64,000 nt of DNA from Dromiciops gliroides (lineage: Eukaryota; Chordata; Mammalia; Microbiotheria; Microbiotheriidae), in contig NC_057864.1 of assembly GCF_019393635.1 (NCBI RefSeq), positions 88,612,382 through 88,676,381 of the forward strand. The letters are read 5' to 3'. The position numbers and the translations under genes are program-made. This document shows, in pieces, positions 27,401 to 34,217 of the stretch (its first letter is position 1; the number at the start of each line of letters is the position of its first letter). Under the pieces are notes generated by a model that was not told the origin of the DNA, made no database searches, and was given only the letters and a program-made list of their open reading frames with translations.

Positions 27401-30400
27401 AACAACCATGGAAAGGCAGGCTGAAGCCAGAACCTGAAGGGCTTTAAAAGTCAAAAAGAGAGATCTGTATTTTATCCTAGAGAAAAGAGGAAGCTATTTG
27501 AGTTTTTTGAGTACAAGAGTGACATGGTCAGATCTGTGCTTCAGAATCTGGTAACTCTGCTGGGGAAGAGAATGGGTACAGGGAAACCAGTCAGTAGGAG
27601 GCTACTGTAGGGAGGACTATGGATATGGCATATTACATGAAACATCAGATATGGCTATGGTCTTGGTTAGTTTTGCTGAATCAAAAAAAAAAGTACTGCA
27701 AAGGGGAAAAAAAATGAGATTTTTTTTTTGTAAAGGAAGCTGCTGCAAAAGTCTAGATGAGAGTGAGACAGTGAAGGGCTGAAACATAATGGTGACTAAA
27801 CGGAAAGAAATGAAGACATTTCAAGGTGGTAAAGTTGCTAAGATTTGTCAATTGTCTGGAGATAAAGGATCGTAAAGAGGTGGGTGATTCCTAGGTTGAT
27901 GAGAAGAATGGTGGTACTCTCAACAGAAATAAGGAAGTTAGGAAGAAAGGGTTCTGGAAGGTAGAGATAATGAACTGCTTTTTTATGTCTGGAATGCTCT
28001 TCTTCCTCCACTCATCTTGCTGAGTCCCTGGCCAATCTTGAATGGGTTACTCAAAAGCCATTTCCTCAGTGAAACCTTCCATGATGCCTCTGGTCAACAA
28101 TCATCTTTTCCCTCTTATTTCTTCACATAGCAGTAATTAAACTCTCTAATGTACTAGTAATGTGATATCGTATACTGTATTTTTCTGCATGTTAGTATAT
28201 TACTCCCCTACTAGACTCTAAGCTCCATAAGGACAGGGACTACGTCTTATCAAACTCTGTGACTCCCTCAGTGCCTAGCACAACACACTGCACAAAGTAG
28301 GCACTTTGCATTTGTTGAATGAATAAAGAAAATAGATTTCAAGTTCTAAAAAAATGGACTTTAAAGTTGGGAACTGCTTGAACAAGACATTTAAAGCATG
28401 GACCTGCAATTGTAATAATATAATGGATACACATATGTTTATGTGTGTAAATGTGTATGTACACACCTAATTAAAATGAATTATCCAGTATAATTATACT
28501 TTAAAATTTTAGTTGGATGATAAAATTTTCTTAAATTGGAAATTTTTTTTAAAATATCTTACTTTAATTTCTCAAAGTTCTCTGGCTCCAAACTCCATAT
28601 TTCTTCTACTTGTGCTCCTCGACAACCTAAAATAAGGGAAAACATTTTTCAGAAAATTTACTAATTATATTTGCTTTGAAAAGATCAAAGATGAAAGTTC
28701 TTATTTTAAAATAAGATACAAATTACATATGCTTTATTTCCATGTATAACATCTTCCTCATTTACAATTTCTACCAAAACCGGTAGTCATGAAAGTTGCC
28801 AGATTTCTAAAATTTTTTCAGAACACTAACCAAGTTTCTCTCATAAATTGGAAAGCCTAAATACTTTTATCCTACCAATGTTAATACCTCTAACAAATAA
28901 AAGCACATAATCGTAAAAAAAAATGGTTTTTTATTAAGCACCCTATTAATCTTAGCCATCATTCTCTTACCAAACTACCATCTCCTTATAACAGCACAGC
29001 TTTCTTATTTTGGTAGGAATTATGTATAATATAGTTCTTCACTGAATGTAACTAAATCTTCTACTTCTCCCTTGGAAACAGCTGAATAAAGTTATCAAAG
29101 AATAGACCATAAATTGGGCTGAAAAATAGAGTCAGAGAAGATTTGATTAGTCTGGCTGCCAAAATGAATTGAAACAATGCAGAAGTACTCCAGGGAAGAT
29201 TGACTCTTTCAGTAAGGCCATATGACTATAAAGAAAATGAAAACAAGGTGCTACCTTAGAAAGTAATGATGAAGACTGCTTCACCATTAGAGTAGAATCA
29301 ATCCTACTCACTTGTCAGTGAATATACTTCAACCAACCCAAACAGGTAGCAGGTTAGGGATGAAGACTCATGGTTGCTTCCCAGAAGGATGAATAAGGCA
29401 AACTGCAAAGTCAGTGCAGAACAACCCAATGTTCAGGGGAGCTGAAAAGTGTCTTCCTCATCCTGGGATCAAGACAATGAGAACAGGAGAGGCCAGGGCA
29501 TCTGTGAGTTGACAAACTCTAACTTATGCTGAGAAAGAAGGCTGAAAAGCAAGTTTTTAGGAGACTGAAGCTCCCAAAAGACTTGGAAGTAGTACCAACC
29601 TCTGGCCAAGAGTGTGAATATCTCTATCAAAACTGACCCAACCCACAAGGAGTAAACCAACCACCAACCTTCTGAAAGCTTTGTTATTATTCATCAAAAG
29701 TGATCTCTTCAGGGCAGCTAGGTGGCACTGGCCTTGAATTCAGGAGGGCATGAGTTCAAATCCAACCTCAGACATTTGACACTTACTAGCTGTGTGACCC
29801 TGGACAAGTCACTTAACTCCAATTGCCCCGCAAAAAAAAGTGATCTCTTCAAAAAGTTGAGAAAATGTACTTGCCTCCCCATCCTTTGTGGCCTGAAAGG
29901 GGAAGGGGTATTAGTATAGAATTTTGCATATTGTTGTTGTTTGTTCTTCATTCTCAGAGGACGATGATATCAGGGTGATGTCATGACTTGCAGTGAATTT
30001 AAATGAGGGAGAAATGTGCAAAGGCACCAACCTCAATCTCTCCTCCAGAGCCACCTGCATCCAGTGGAAAGATTTATATAACAGGACTACTGGAGATGGC
30101 CCTGGATGTTTAAGGCAATTGGGCTTAAGTGACTTTGCCCAGGGTCACACAGCTAGTAAGGTCACATTTGAACTCAAGTCCTCCCAACTTCAGGGCCAGT
30201 GCTATATCCACTGTACCACCCAGCTGCCCCAGAATATTGCATATAATGTCATGACTGAGATTTTGATTGACTTTGAATTGTTTTCTTTTCTTCTCAAAAG
30301 TCTTTATTACAAAGGGTGGCTGGCTAGTGGGAAGGAGTGGGATATACTTGGAAATAAATGGGATAAAAACAAAAAATACCAAAAAAAATTTACATGATGT

Positions 30401-33400
30401 ATAGTTGTTTGTGTACATACATCTCCCTTTGTGGTAAAAAAATATGAAAGTTTTTTAACAGTCGGTTAGGATAACTGAAAGACTCCAGTTTTTGAAGGAC
30501 CACCCTTTTGGGGAGGAGACCAACGGCATGAGCTGCGCACGTCAGACTGCCTGCTACGTACTCGACTTCCGAGGTACGAGCTTAAAAGACAAGGAGAGAA
30601 CGGAAGTGGGGCTTTTTCCTGCTCTGCTGGTCTCCTGACTGCGCTGCACAGACGGTCTCTCTCTCTCTCCAAAAGGGTGGTCCTTCAAAAACTGGAGTCT
30701 TTCAGTTATCCTAACCGACTGTTAAAAAACTTTCATATTTTTTTTTACCACACCTTATAGGATTTTTAAAATTACCTTGAGGGTAGCAATATTTTATACT
30801 GAATCTAACTGGCCCTCTGAGCTCTAGCATGTAGTTTCTCACATAATACATTATGCACTTGATAATCTATCAAATAACTGAATTTTTACAACACATTTAA
30901 TGCATTAAATGAAGTATTGGCAAATTACTTGATACTTAATGGTTTGAAATTTTTCTAGCTCCAACTTAATGACCTCTAAAAACCACTATTATATTTCACA
31001 AAGAAAATTTAAGAATTAAAAATATTGTAATAGTTAATGTCTTGGAGGTTAAAATTTTTAATTCATGGATAAATACTATCTCATTCAAGAAGGTAAAAGA
31101 ACAGACACTGCCTGGTATCAGTATGAGAAATTTAACCTCAGCAAGAGGGATCGAATTAACAGATAAGAATATATCCTGAAGAGACAAAATAAACTTGGAG
31201 AACAAAGAAAATGTTGGAAGCTAAGTTATAAAGAAGGAACATATATAATGTGCTGAATCCAAACAATCTAATATAACAACCTCAAACTTTACTAAGCTCC
31301 TAATACTTGCAAGTCACTATGCTAAGCCCTGAGGTCACACAGAAGGAAAAAAACAGCCCAAACCCCCAAGGAGCTTATATTCTGATGGAGGATACAAGTA
31401 AAGCAAATAAGTAATACATGGCCAAATGACGGGCCAGAAAGCACCTCTACTGAGTGGGATCAGAAAGATTTCAGAGAGGTATCATATAACTTTGAACCTA
31501 AAGGAAAACAGATTCCAATAGGTGGAAGTGAGGAAGAAATACAATCAAGCATTGAGGACATCTTGTGCAATGGCAGAAGCAAAAGAAAAAATGCTGAATT
31601 TGGGGAATAGTTTGATTCAAAAGTAAGGATATTAAAGGGAAGTTCTCTAATACTAGTGGATTAAGAAATAAACTTGTTTTTTTTTTAAAGTTATACATGC
31701 GCAGTCATGCAAAACAGACAAAAAAAACTTTAGAAGAAGGAACTAACAACAAAATATACTTCCATCTGTATTCAGATACCTTTGGTTCTTTATCTGTAGA
31801 TGGACAGCATTTTTCTTAAGTCCCCCAGAGTTATCCTGGATCATTGCATTGCTGAAAATAACTAAGTCATTTGCAGCAGATCATCTTACAATACTGCTGT
31901 TACAAAATAAATTTGTAAAAGAAGGCTCTCCCAATTTTTAATGTATTTCAAATGCCAACCTGAAAAATCTGTATTCTATGCTACAGGAAATAATCACTGT
32001 TACTGAAAAAGGGATTAATATGACTTGAGCTTTACTCTATGTTCATGGAATACTCACTCTTTTATCACTTCCACCTTTTACCTTCCTGGTTTCCTTACAG
32101 TTCAAGTCCCACCTTCTATAAGAGGCTTGTCCTGATTCTCTCAGCTATCATCGTGGTTAAGATTATCTTCTCTCTCTCTCTCTATACATATATATAAAAT
32201 TTGTACAGTTACTTAAATCTCCACTAGAATGTGAGCTCCTTGAAGGCAGGGACCATATTTTTGCCCTTTTTTGTACACTAGCTGACACAGAGCAAGCACT
32301 TAATCAGTGATGGCTGACTGAAGTGCTGTTTTCTTCTTCACATCCCCAGCTTTTAAGTCAATTCTATGTTTTTGTCATATCTAAGTTCAAATCCTGCCTG
32401 AGACATTAACCGCCCCCCCCAAGCCTTAATTTCCTAATTTGTAAAATGGGGATAATGGCATCTATTTCCCAGGGTTGTTGCACTATGCAAAACTTAAAGT
32501 ACTTCGTAAATGTTTGATATAATTTTTGTTATTATAACTTAATTGTCACTTTATTCTTCCTTATGGATGATAGGACTAAGTCTTTTAAAAAGTTGATAGC
32601 ATAGTGCCTAGCACATAGTGACCTGCTTAATAAATCCTTGTTGATAATATCTAGAATTTACATAGCACTTTAAGGTTTGCAAAGCACTTAAAAAAATATT
32701 ACATTTTATCCTCATAACAAAAATGGGAAGTTAGTGCTATTATCACACCACTTTACAGGTGAGGAAACTGAGGCAGTTTTACCGGCTTGTCTTCCTAACT
32801 CCAAGTCCAGAGGTCTGCTGGATGACTGCTTTAAAGGAAGGGTATTTTGCAAGTTTTATAGGAAGATGGAGAGAAAACAGGAGAGTCATGGAATCGTGAA
32901 TCCAAGCAGGAGGCAATTAAACATAACCCAGACAGGTAAAGAGGGCCTGAACTAGGTAGGGCGTCGAAGACGTAAGGCTAAAGAAATGATTGCTTTCCGC
33001 AGGGGTGGGGGGCACATTTTTTTTCCCCCAGGGGCGGGAAGTTCACTTTCTCCCGGGAGACCAAGCTGGCCACGAGGCCTTGCATCACAAGCAGGAGGAG
33101 GAGGAGGAAGGGGGCGGGGCATCAGGGGGCTCAGACCCGAAGGCAGTTTCCCCAGGAAGTCTAAAGGGGGCGGCTTCAGTCCGCAAGCACTCGGCTTAGG
33201 CTTCCTCGAGGCGTGGGCCCTTCCTGGCCCCACCTGCCAGTGGGTCGCCGTACCCAGGACTTGTTTTGGCGGCAGCCCTGGAGGGGGAGGGGAAGGGGGG
33301 GGTGAGGGCCGGGGCTGTCCCTACCCCAGAGTGAAATGAGTGGAGGGAAAGGGGACCTGCCAGGGGGTGGGGGAGAGGAGACGTCGCAGCCGCGCGCGGA

Positions 33401-33663
33401 CTTTGCTCCTGCCCTAGGCGGGGAGCGGGAGGGCGTCCCGGAGGAGCCCTCGGTCGCTTTTCGCCCCAAGTTGAAGCTTCGGGTCAAGCCCACGCCGCGT
33501 CCGGGGCCCACGGCCTCGGCCTCCTCCTCCTCCTGCTGCTGGTTTCCTCCCAGGCGCCAGAAGCTACGCGGTGCCTTCCGCTCTCACCGAATCCTTTAAT
33601 GAGTTCAGTGAAGACCCCGGGGTCGCTCTCCATGAGGCACCACTCCCCGGCGCTGCCCGCCAT
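6399..33663 (-). CDS. UCHL5: UCHL5 (UCH37) deubiquitinase, gene span of ten coding exons, 3' end outside window
   Basis: Ubiquitin C-terminal hydrolase L5, a cysteine protease. It trims ubiquitin chains at the 19S proteasome, where it is recruited by ADRM1/RPN13, and is also found with the INO80 complex. Ten exons join in frame to 945 nt, 315 codons. The human protein has 329 residues and its last 14 come from one further exon, which I could not find between 1 and 6398 and which must lie left of the window. Using the ATG at 33663 as residue 1, the UCH residues fall at the human positions: Gln82 (oxyanion hole, end of exon 3), Cys88 (nucleophile, exon 4), His164 and Asp179 (exon 6). Exons 8-10 carry the helical C-terminal ULD region that binds ADRM1. 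Every intron is GT-AG and no frame break was seen. The gene is divergent from RO60 and shares its CpG-island promoter. The identification rests on near-complete residue identity with human UCHL5 as I know it. Confidence 0.97.
7042..7170 (+). repeat. Marsupial CORE-SINE
   Basis: Head GGGGCAGCTAGGTGGCATGG; 3' end truncated after ACTTAACCCTCATTG, with no clear tail. Confidence 0.9.
8721..8876 (-). repeat. Marsupial CORE-SINE
   Basis: Antisense copy; TGGTCTTTTT flanks both ends (about 8715 and 8877). Creates open frames on both strands that are not genes. Confidence 0.92.
9497..9610 (-). CDS. UCHL5: UCHL5 coding exon 9
   Basis: 114 nt, 38 codons: [20 protein letters not shown] then [18 protein letters not shown]. 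Human has DQGNSMLSAIQSEVAKNQML in the variable part. Start of the ULD region. CCAAG acceptor, GTAGGC donor. Confidence 0.97.
10095..10205 (+). mobile_element. L2 3' end fragment
   Basis: Ends TACTTAATAAATGTTTGTTA at 10178, the L2 3' terminus. It lies immediately before UCHL5 exon 8 on the genomic plus strand. Confidence 0.55.
10229..10331 (-). CDS. UCHL5: UCHL5 coding exon 8
   Basis: 103 nt: [20 protein letters not shown] then [15 protein letters not shown]. It forms the helical linker after the catalytic domain and is likely coiled-coil. Frame intact; donor GTTGGT is weaker than the others. Confidence 0.97.
10521..10687 (-). repeat. Marsupial CORE-SINE, 9-bp TSD
   Basis: Antisense copy with a GTTTT-repeat tail; ACAAGAATG at 10512-10520 and 10688-10696. 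Confidence 0.93.
10827..11042 (+). repeat. Marsupial CORE-SINE with expanded microsatellite tail, 12-bp TSD
   Basis: SINE body to about 10960, then a (GCAA)n-(GAAT)n-(AAAT)n-(AAT)n tail to 11042. AAAGTGCAACAC at 10815-10826 and 11043-11054 proves that the microsatellite grew from the SINE tail. Confidence 0.95.
11130..11247 (-). repeat. Marsupial CORE-SINE, head truncated
   Basis: Antisense copy lacking its tRNA-like head; it ends at CCAGGGCCAGTGCTT. AGGTGAT/AGGTGAA flanks suggest a duplication. Confidence 0.88.
11611..11674 (-). CDS. UCHL5: UCHL5 coding exon 7
   Basis: 64 nt: [20 protein letters not shown] then Q and a split Lys. Human has GACNQDDWISAVRP, so the changes are conservative. 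This is the end of the UCH catalytic domain. TTTTAG acceptor, GTAAGT donor. Confidence 0.97.
11675..12280. other. UCHL5 intron 6, unclassified part
   Basis: AT-rich, with nothing recognised until the Mar1-like fragment at 12280. Confidence 0.5.
12430..12592 (-). repeat. Marsupial CORE-SINE, 15-bp TSD
   Basis: AGGACATTAATTTTT at 12415-12429 and 12593-12607 flank the antisense copy. Confidence 0.94.
12707..12860 (-). repeat. Marsupial CORE-SINE
   Basis: Antisense copy with a TTTTTGTTTTT tail; one diagnostic block reads CTGACTTCAGGGCAGG. No duplication recognised. Confidence 0.9.
13010..14575 (+). mobile_element. L1 ORF2 fragment in UCHL5 intron 6
   Basis: Decayed internal L1 ORF2, antisense to UCHL5. 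It includes GAGACAACATAACAAATCTT at 14001 and an AGGAGCTGGTCTTTTGTAAA block at 14299 that also occurs in the L1 near 50216. It is split by a SINE at 13594-13745 and ends about 55 bp before UCHL5 exon 6. Confidence 0.75.
13594..13745 (-). repeat. Marsupial CORE-SINE, 10-bp TSD, inside L1
   Basis: TGTGCATAAC at 13584-13593 and 13746-13755. Inserted into the L1 fragment at 13010-14575. Confidence 0.93.
14632..14762 (-). CDS. UCHL5: UCHL5 coding exon 6, catalytic His164 and Asp179
   Basis: 131 nt, residues 145-189. [20 protein letters not shown] holds His164, and Asp179 follows in YELDG. The crossover-loop part [15 protein letters not shown] precedes it. Donor GTGAGC, acceptor CTTTAG. Only 89 bp of intron separates it from exon 5. 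Confidence 0.97.
14852..14913 (-). CDS. UCHL5: UCHL5 coding exon 5
   Basis: 62 nt: [20 protein letters not shown] plus two bases of Arg145. Human has Asp where this copy has Glu in SNSEV. This stretch leads into the active-site crossover loop of the UCH fold. TTTTAG acceptor and GTAGTA donor. Confidence 0.97.
15018..15143 (-). CDS. UCHL5: UCHL5 coding exon 4, catalytic Cys88
   Basis: 126 nt, 42 codons in phase 0: [20 protein letters not shown] then [20 protein letters not shown] and AA. The NNACATQA block carries nucleophile Cys88. It is identical to human as I know it. Donor GTAAGT, acceptor TTAAAG. Confidence 0.98.
15560..15860 (+). mobile_element. L2 ORF2 fragment (reverse transcriptase)
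   Basis: Plus-strand frame 15615-15875 reads [20 protein letters not shown] and [17 protein letters not shown], a decayed match to the CR1/L2 RT pattern GFHDTALSWFSSYLSDR ... GVPLGSVLGPLLFSLY. Antisense to UCHL5. Confidence 0.65.
16300..16705 (+). mobile_element. L1 3' UTR fragment
   Basis: Contains the GTGTGATGATCA block, the GTTCTCCACATCCAGAAAAA block and the terminal TTTTATGATTGAAAAAAA tail shared with 21471-21938 and 55725-56125. Confidence 0.85.
16870..17100 (+). repeat. MIR-type old CORE-SINE
   Basis: Nearly complete MIR order: degraded head, GAGTTTCCTTATCTGTAAAA at 16990, GGGCATAACAAC, then GCAAAGCACTATACAACTAT. Confidence 0.75.
17105..18280 (-). mobile_element. CR1/L3 LINE, antisense, split by SINE
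   Basis: TAGCCTCTGCTTGAAGATTT at 17203, GGACAGCTCTAATTGTTAAA at 17273 and TTACCTCTTCTTCAGGCTAA at 17432 are the antisense of the CR1/L3 3' region. The run continues through 17880-18270. A SINE is inserted at 17640-17797. Confidence 0.65.
17640..17797 (-). repeat. Marsupial CORE-SINE inside CR1/L3
   Basis: GTTTTTCTTT at 17630 and 17798 flank the antisense copy. Confidence 0.9.
18400..18580 (-). repeat. MIR-type old SINE
   Basis: CTTACATTTATATCTAACGA at 18404 and GCATGTGACTTGTTCTTGGT at 18561. Confidence 0.5.
18590..19800 (-). mobile_element. L2 fragments, antisense
   Basis: At least two antisense L2 pieces: AGCATTTATTAGTACTCTAC at 18606 starts one and AGCATTTATTAAATTCTATA at 19431 starts another, with GACATGGTCTGACCCATGCT at 19331 between. 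A MIR-like piece intervenes near 18820-18920. A 12-base G run lies at about 19526. Confidence 0.6.
19925..20790 (-). mobile_element. L2 LINE, antisense
   Basis: CACTTAAACTATGTACCAAG at 19945 is the 3' end; GGTCCAGGCAAGACGTGATA at 20610 and GTCAATGATCACACCAAGGT at 20727 are downstream ORF2 complement blocks. Confidence 0.7.
20795..22040 (-). mobile_element. L2 LINE, antisense, interrupted by L1
   Basis: L2 complement continues through AAGTTGAGACTTCAACTGGA at 20866 and resumes after the L1 insertion (21471-21938) with GATGAGTTTGGTATTGAACA at 21951. Confidence 0.65.
21471..21938 (+). mobile_element. L1 3' end insertion with target duplication
   Basis: 5'-truncated L1 containing the GAGTGATGCTGAGTGAAGTG block through to the A-tail. 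It is flanked by AAAAAGTTACTTGG (21457-21470) and AAAAAGTTGCTTGG (to 21947). It interrupts an antisense L2 that resumes after the tail. Confidence 0.88.
22086..22246 (+). repeat. Marsupial CORE-SINE, about 14-bp TSD
   Basis: CATAGTATATGTTT before and CATAGTGTATGTTT after, one mismatch. A-rich AAAAC-repeat tail. Confidence 0.93.
22295..22400 (+). mobile_element. L2 3' end fragment
   Basis: GAGCTCCATAAAGCCAGGGA at 22316 and GGCATTCATTAAGTGTTTAC at 22378 match the L2 terminus. Confidence 0.55.
22495..22670 (+). repeat. MIR-type old CORE-SINE
   Basis: GAGCCTCAGTTTCCTCATCT at 22547 is the MIR core. Confidence 0.65.
23034..23190 (+). repeat. Marsupial CORE-SINE
   Basis: Head GGTAGCTAGGTGGCGCAGTG; tail of A then T/A-rich sequence. 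The next SINE lies only 15 bp on, in the same orientation. Confidence 0.9.
23206..23357 (+). repeat. Marsupial CORE-SINE, tandem with previous
   Basis: GGGCAGCTAGGTGGCGCAGT to an uninterrupted A-tail of about 20. It lies about 150 bp from UCHL5 exon 3 on the genomic plus strand. Confidence 0.93.
23507..23612 (-). CDS. UCHL5: UCHL5 coding exon 3, oxyanion-hole Gln
   Basis: 106 nt, residues 48-82, beginning [20 protein letters not shown] and ending IFFAKQ. The final Gln82 is the UCH-family oxyanion-hole glutamine. TTGTAG acceptor, GTATGA donor, frame intact. Confidence 0.97.
24360..25260 (-). mobile_element. L2 LINE, antisense, interrupted by hAT MITE
   Basis: GGACACTGGGGAAGATACAA at 24383 and GATGGCACTGAGCTGAACCT at 24755 match the L2 complement. 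The hAT MITE sits at 25048-25225. Confidence 0.6.
25048..25225. mobile_element. hAT-type MITE with 8-bp target duplication
   Basis: 178-bp non-autonomous DNA transposon. The right end read inward is CAGGGCTTAAACTTTT and the left end is CCTAGCTTCTTAAACT, related terminal inverted repeats of the hAT CAGGG type. ATATAGAC stands at both 25040-25047 and 25226-25233, the 8-bp duplication expected of hAT transposases. The body includes GGGTCGAGACCCC. It interrupts L2-derived sequence, so it is younger than that L2. Confidence 0.85.
25262..26125 (+). mobile_element. L2 LINE 3' half
   Basis: Sense L2: CACAGAACTCATTAACTTTG at 25281, GACCTCCCACTTAGATTACT at 25512, TGTAAGCTCCTTGCTATTCT at 26060 and the GCATAGCAC end near 26101. 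Short open frames at 25351-25903 are fossil ORF2. Confidence 0.7.
26130..26224 (+). repeat. MIR-type fragment
   Basis: CAGCCTCAGTTTCCTCATCC at 26157 and AAAATGGGGATAATAACACC at 26179, joined to CR1/L3 on the right. Confidence 0.7.
26225..26800 (+). mobile_element. CR1/L3 LINE 3' region
   Basis: CAGACCACATCTGGAGTACT at 26297 and GTGTTCAGTTCTAGGCGCC at 26318, then CTCACTGGAAATCTTCAGAG at 26670, in the order of CR1-type 3' ends. Confidence 0.7.
26770..27004 (+). mobile_element. L2 fragment
   Basis: CTCTGCTCAAAAAACTCCCT at 26801 and TTGGCATTCAGGGTCCCAAT at 26862 are L2 ORF2-end landmarks. Confidence 0.55.
27005..27960 (-). mobile_element. L2 LINE, antisense
   Basis: CACAGTGCTAGGCACTAGGG at 27046 (3' end complement), GAGTGACATGGTCAGATCTG at 27517, GGGTGATTCCTAGGTTGATG at 27882 and AGAATGGTGGTACTCTCAAC at 27903. 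Confidence 0.72.
27965..28335 (+). mobile_element. L2 3' end
   Basis: CTGGAATGCTCTTCTTCCTC at 27990, CTAAGCTCCATAAGGACAGG at 28218 and the tail GCATTTGTTGAATGAATAAA at 28308 define the L2 terminus. Placed tail-to-head with the antisense L2 on its left. Confidence 0.72.
28563..28626 (-). CDS. UCHL5: UCHL5 coding exon 2
   Basis: 64 nt, residues 26-47: [20 protein letters not shown] between split codons. TTTTAG acceptor and GTAAGA donor. This is the N-terminal UCH-domain segment just after the start exon. Intron 1 above it is about 5.0 kb and rich in repeats. Confidence 0.97.
28627..29700. other. UCHL5 intron 1, unclassified block
   Basis: No nameable repeat. The part from 29100 to 29690 is richer in G and C, with purine-rich tracts, and could be an unlisted old repeat. 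Confidence 0.4.
29711..29836 (+). repeat. Marsupial CORE-SINE, 14-bp TSD, internal deletion in head
   Basis: AAAAGTGATCTCTTC-type duplication at 29697-29710 and to 29850. The GCAGTGGATAAAGC part of the head is missing. Confidence 0.93.
29934..30229 (-). repeat. Full-length (about 295 bp) marsupial SINE of a second type
   Basis: Minus-strand order: the CAGCTGGGTGGTACAGTGG head, CORE region, then an extra 3' domain with CATCCAGGGCCATCTCCAG and a GAACAAACAACAACA tail. AGAATTTTGCATAT (left) and AGAATATTGCATAT (right) form the target duplication with one mismatch. The longer 3' domain separates it from the common short SINE. Confidence 0.88.
30430..30752. mobile_element. 323-bp element with 82/84-bp inverted arms and 4-bp target duplication
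   Basis: Left arm 30430-30511 and right arm 30669-30752 are reverse complements; the only difference I see is the length of an A/T run (7 against 9). Ends are TGTGGTAAAA and TTTTACCACA. CCTT stands on both sides (30426-30429 and 30753-30756). The 157-bp centre is GC-rich and keeps many CpG, suggesting a recent insertion. It contains GCTTAAAAG, a possible TATA-like box, and a TC-repeat next to the right arm. TG...CA with a 4-bp duplication fits an LTR, while the long inverted arms fit a fold-back or MITE element. No coding capacity is apparent. It lies in UCHL5 intron 1. Confidence 0.8.
30753..32060. other. UCHL5 intron 1, mostly unclassified
   Basis: AT-rich, apart from the L2 piece at 31265-31645. 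No gene signal. Confidence 0.5.
31265..31645 (-). mobile_element. L2 fragment, antisense
   Basis: CACTATGCTAAGCCCTGAGG at 31315 and CCCCAAGGAGCTTATATTCT at 31364 match the L2 3' complement. Lies in UCHL5 intron 1. Confidence 0.6.
32060..32320 (+). mobile_element. L2 3' end
   Basis: GTGAGCTCCTTGAAGGCAGG at 32231 then the GCAAGCACTTAATCAGTG end at 32293. A TC/TA simple repeat lies at about 32168-32200. Confidence 0.65.
32370..32540 (+). repeat. MIR-type old CORE-SINE
   Basis: AGTTCAAATCCTGCCTGAGA at 32384 then GTAAAATGGGGATAATGGCA at 32441. Confidence 0.7.
32640..32785 (-). repeat. MIR-type old SINE
   Basis: GCACTTTAAGGTTTGCAAAG at 32666 and ACAGGTGAGGAAACTGAGGC at 32755, at the left edge of the CpG island. 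Confidence 0.7.
33588..33663 (-). CDS. UCHL5: UCHL5 coding exon 1 (start codon exon)
   Basis: Encodes residues 1-25 plus one base of Gly26: [18 protein letters not shown] and onward. Human starts MTGNAGEWCL, so only residues 2 and 4 differ. The ATG lies in a GGCGCCATGG context, a good Kozak match. The exon ends at a GTGAGAG donor (GT at 33586-33587). It sits inside the CpG island. The 5' UTR must run upward from 33664; its end is not visible. Confidence 0.96.
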
Positions 33664-34079
33664 GGCGCCAAGCCGCTCCTCTTCTCCTCTCCTTTCTCAC
33701 CGCCTCTCAACTCCGGGCCGCCGCTTTCAGCAACTACCGCCCAACACAGACCCCCCCCAACACCAGCGGCAGACCCCAAGTTCAGCAAATCCGCCGCGGC
33801 TGTTCTCCACCCCACGTCACTGCGCCTCCTTCCCGTCAACCTCTGGGGCTCCCGTCACCTGCGCCGCCACAGTCTGCAATGGGGCCGCTCTAGCCGTAAA
33901 CGATGAAACGAGATGAAATTAGAGAGCGGCCCCTTTCCCGACCCGTAGCCGTCAGAGAAGGCAAGGGAGGGGTGAGCAATGAAGGGGGAGGGATTCTGGG
34001 TAAGAGGGTGGGCAAAAAGAGGTAACATCCGGGATCCTGGAAAGAGGCGTGGGGGGGGGGGAAGGGGCAGGACGGAATC

Positions 34080-34217
34080 TGGTCGGGGACGGGAAAACAG
34101 CTGCAGCCGCCGCCTCTTCAATCACTGCTTCCCACCGAGGTCAGGCTCTGCCGGGGGCCCTTTCGCGGAGCCGCCTGCCCTGAGGGGCCCCGCCCGACTC
34201 TGCGCGGCTGCGCTCAG
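34080..34217 (+). other. RO60: Candidate RO60 non-coding first exon
   Basis: RO60 begins with a 5' UTR exon in other mammals and its coding start lies in exon 2. Inside the CpG island the sequence CGCTCAG|GTGAGG is an excellent donor, with GT at 34218-34219. The transcription start is not visible, so the left boundary is only a guess. Other GT donors in the island could be used instead. Confidence 0.5.

Noticed and set aside
30466..30672. Minus-strand open frame in the inverted-arm element
   Set aside because: No start context, no domain and mostly low-complexity Arg/Ser content; its ends coincide with the GC-rich centre and arms.
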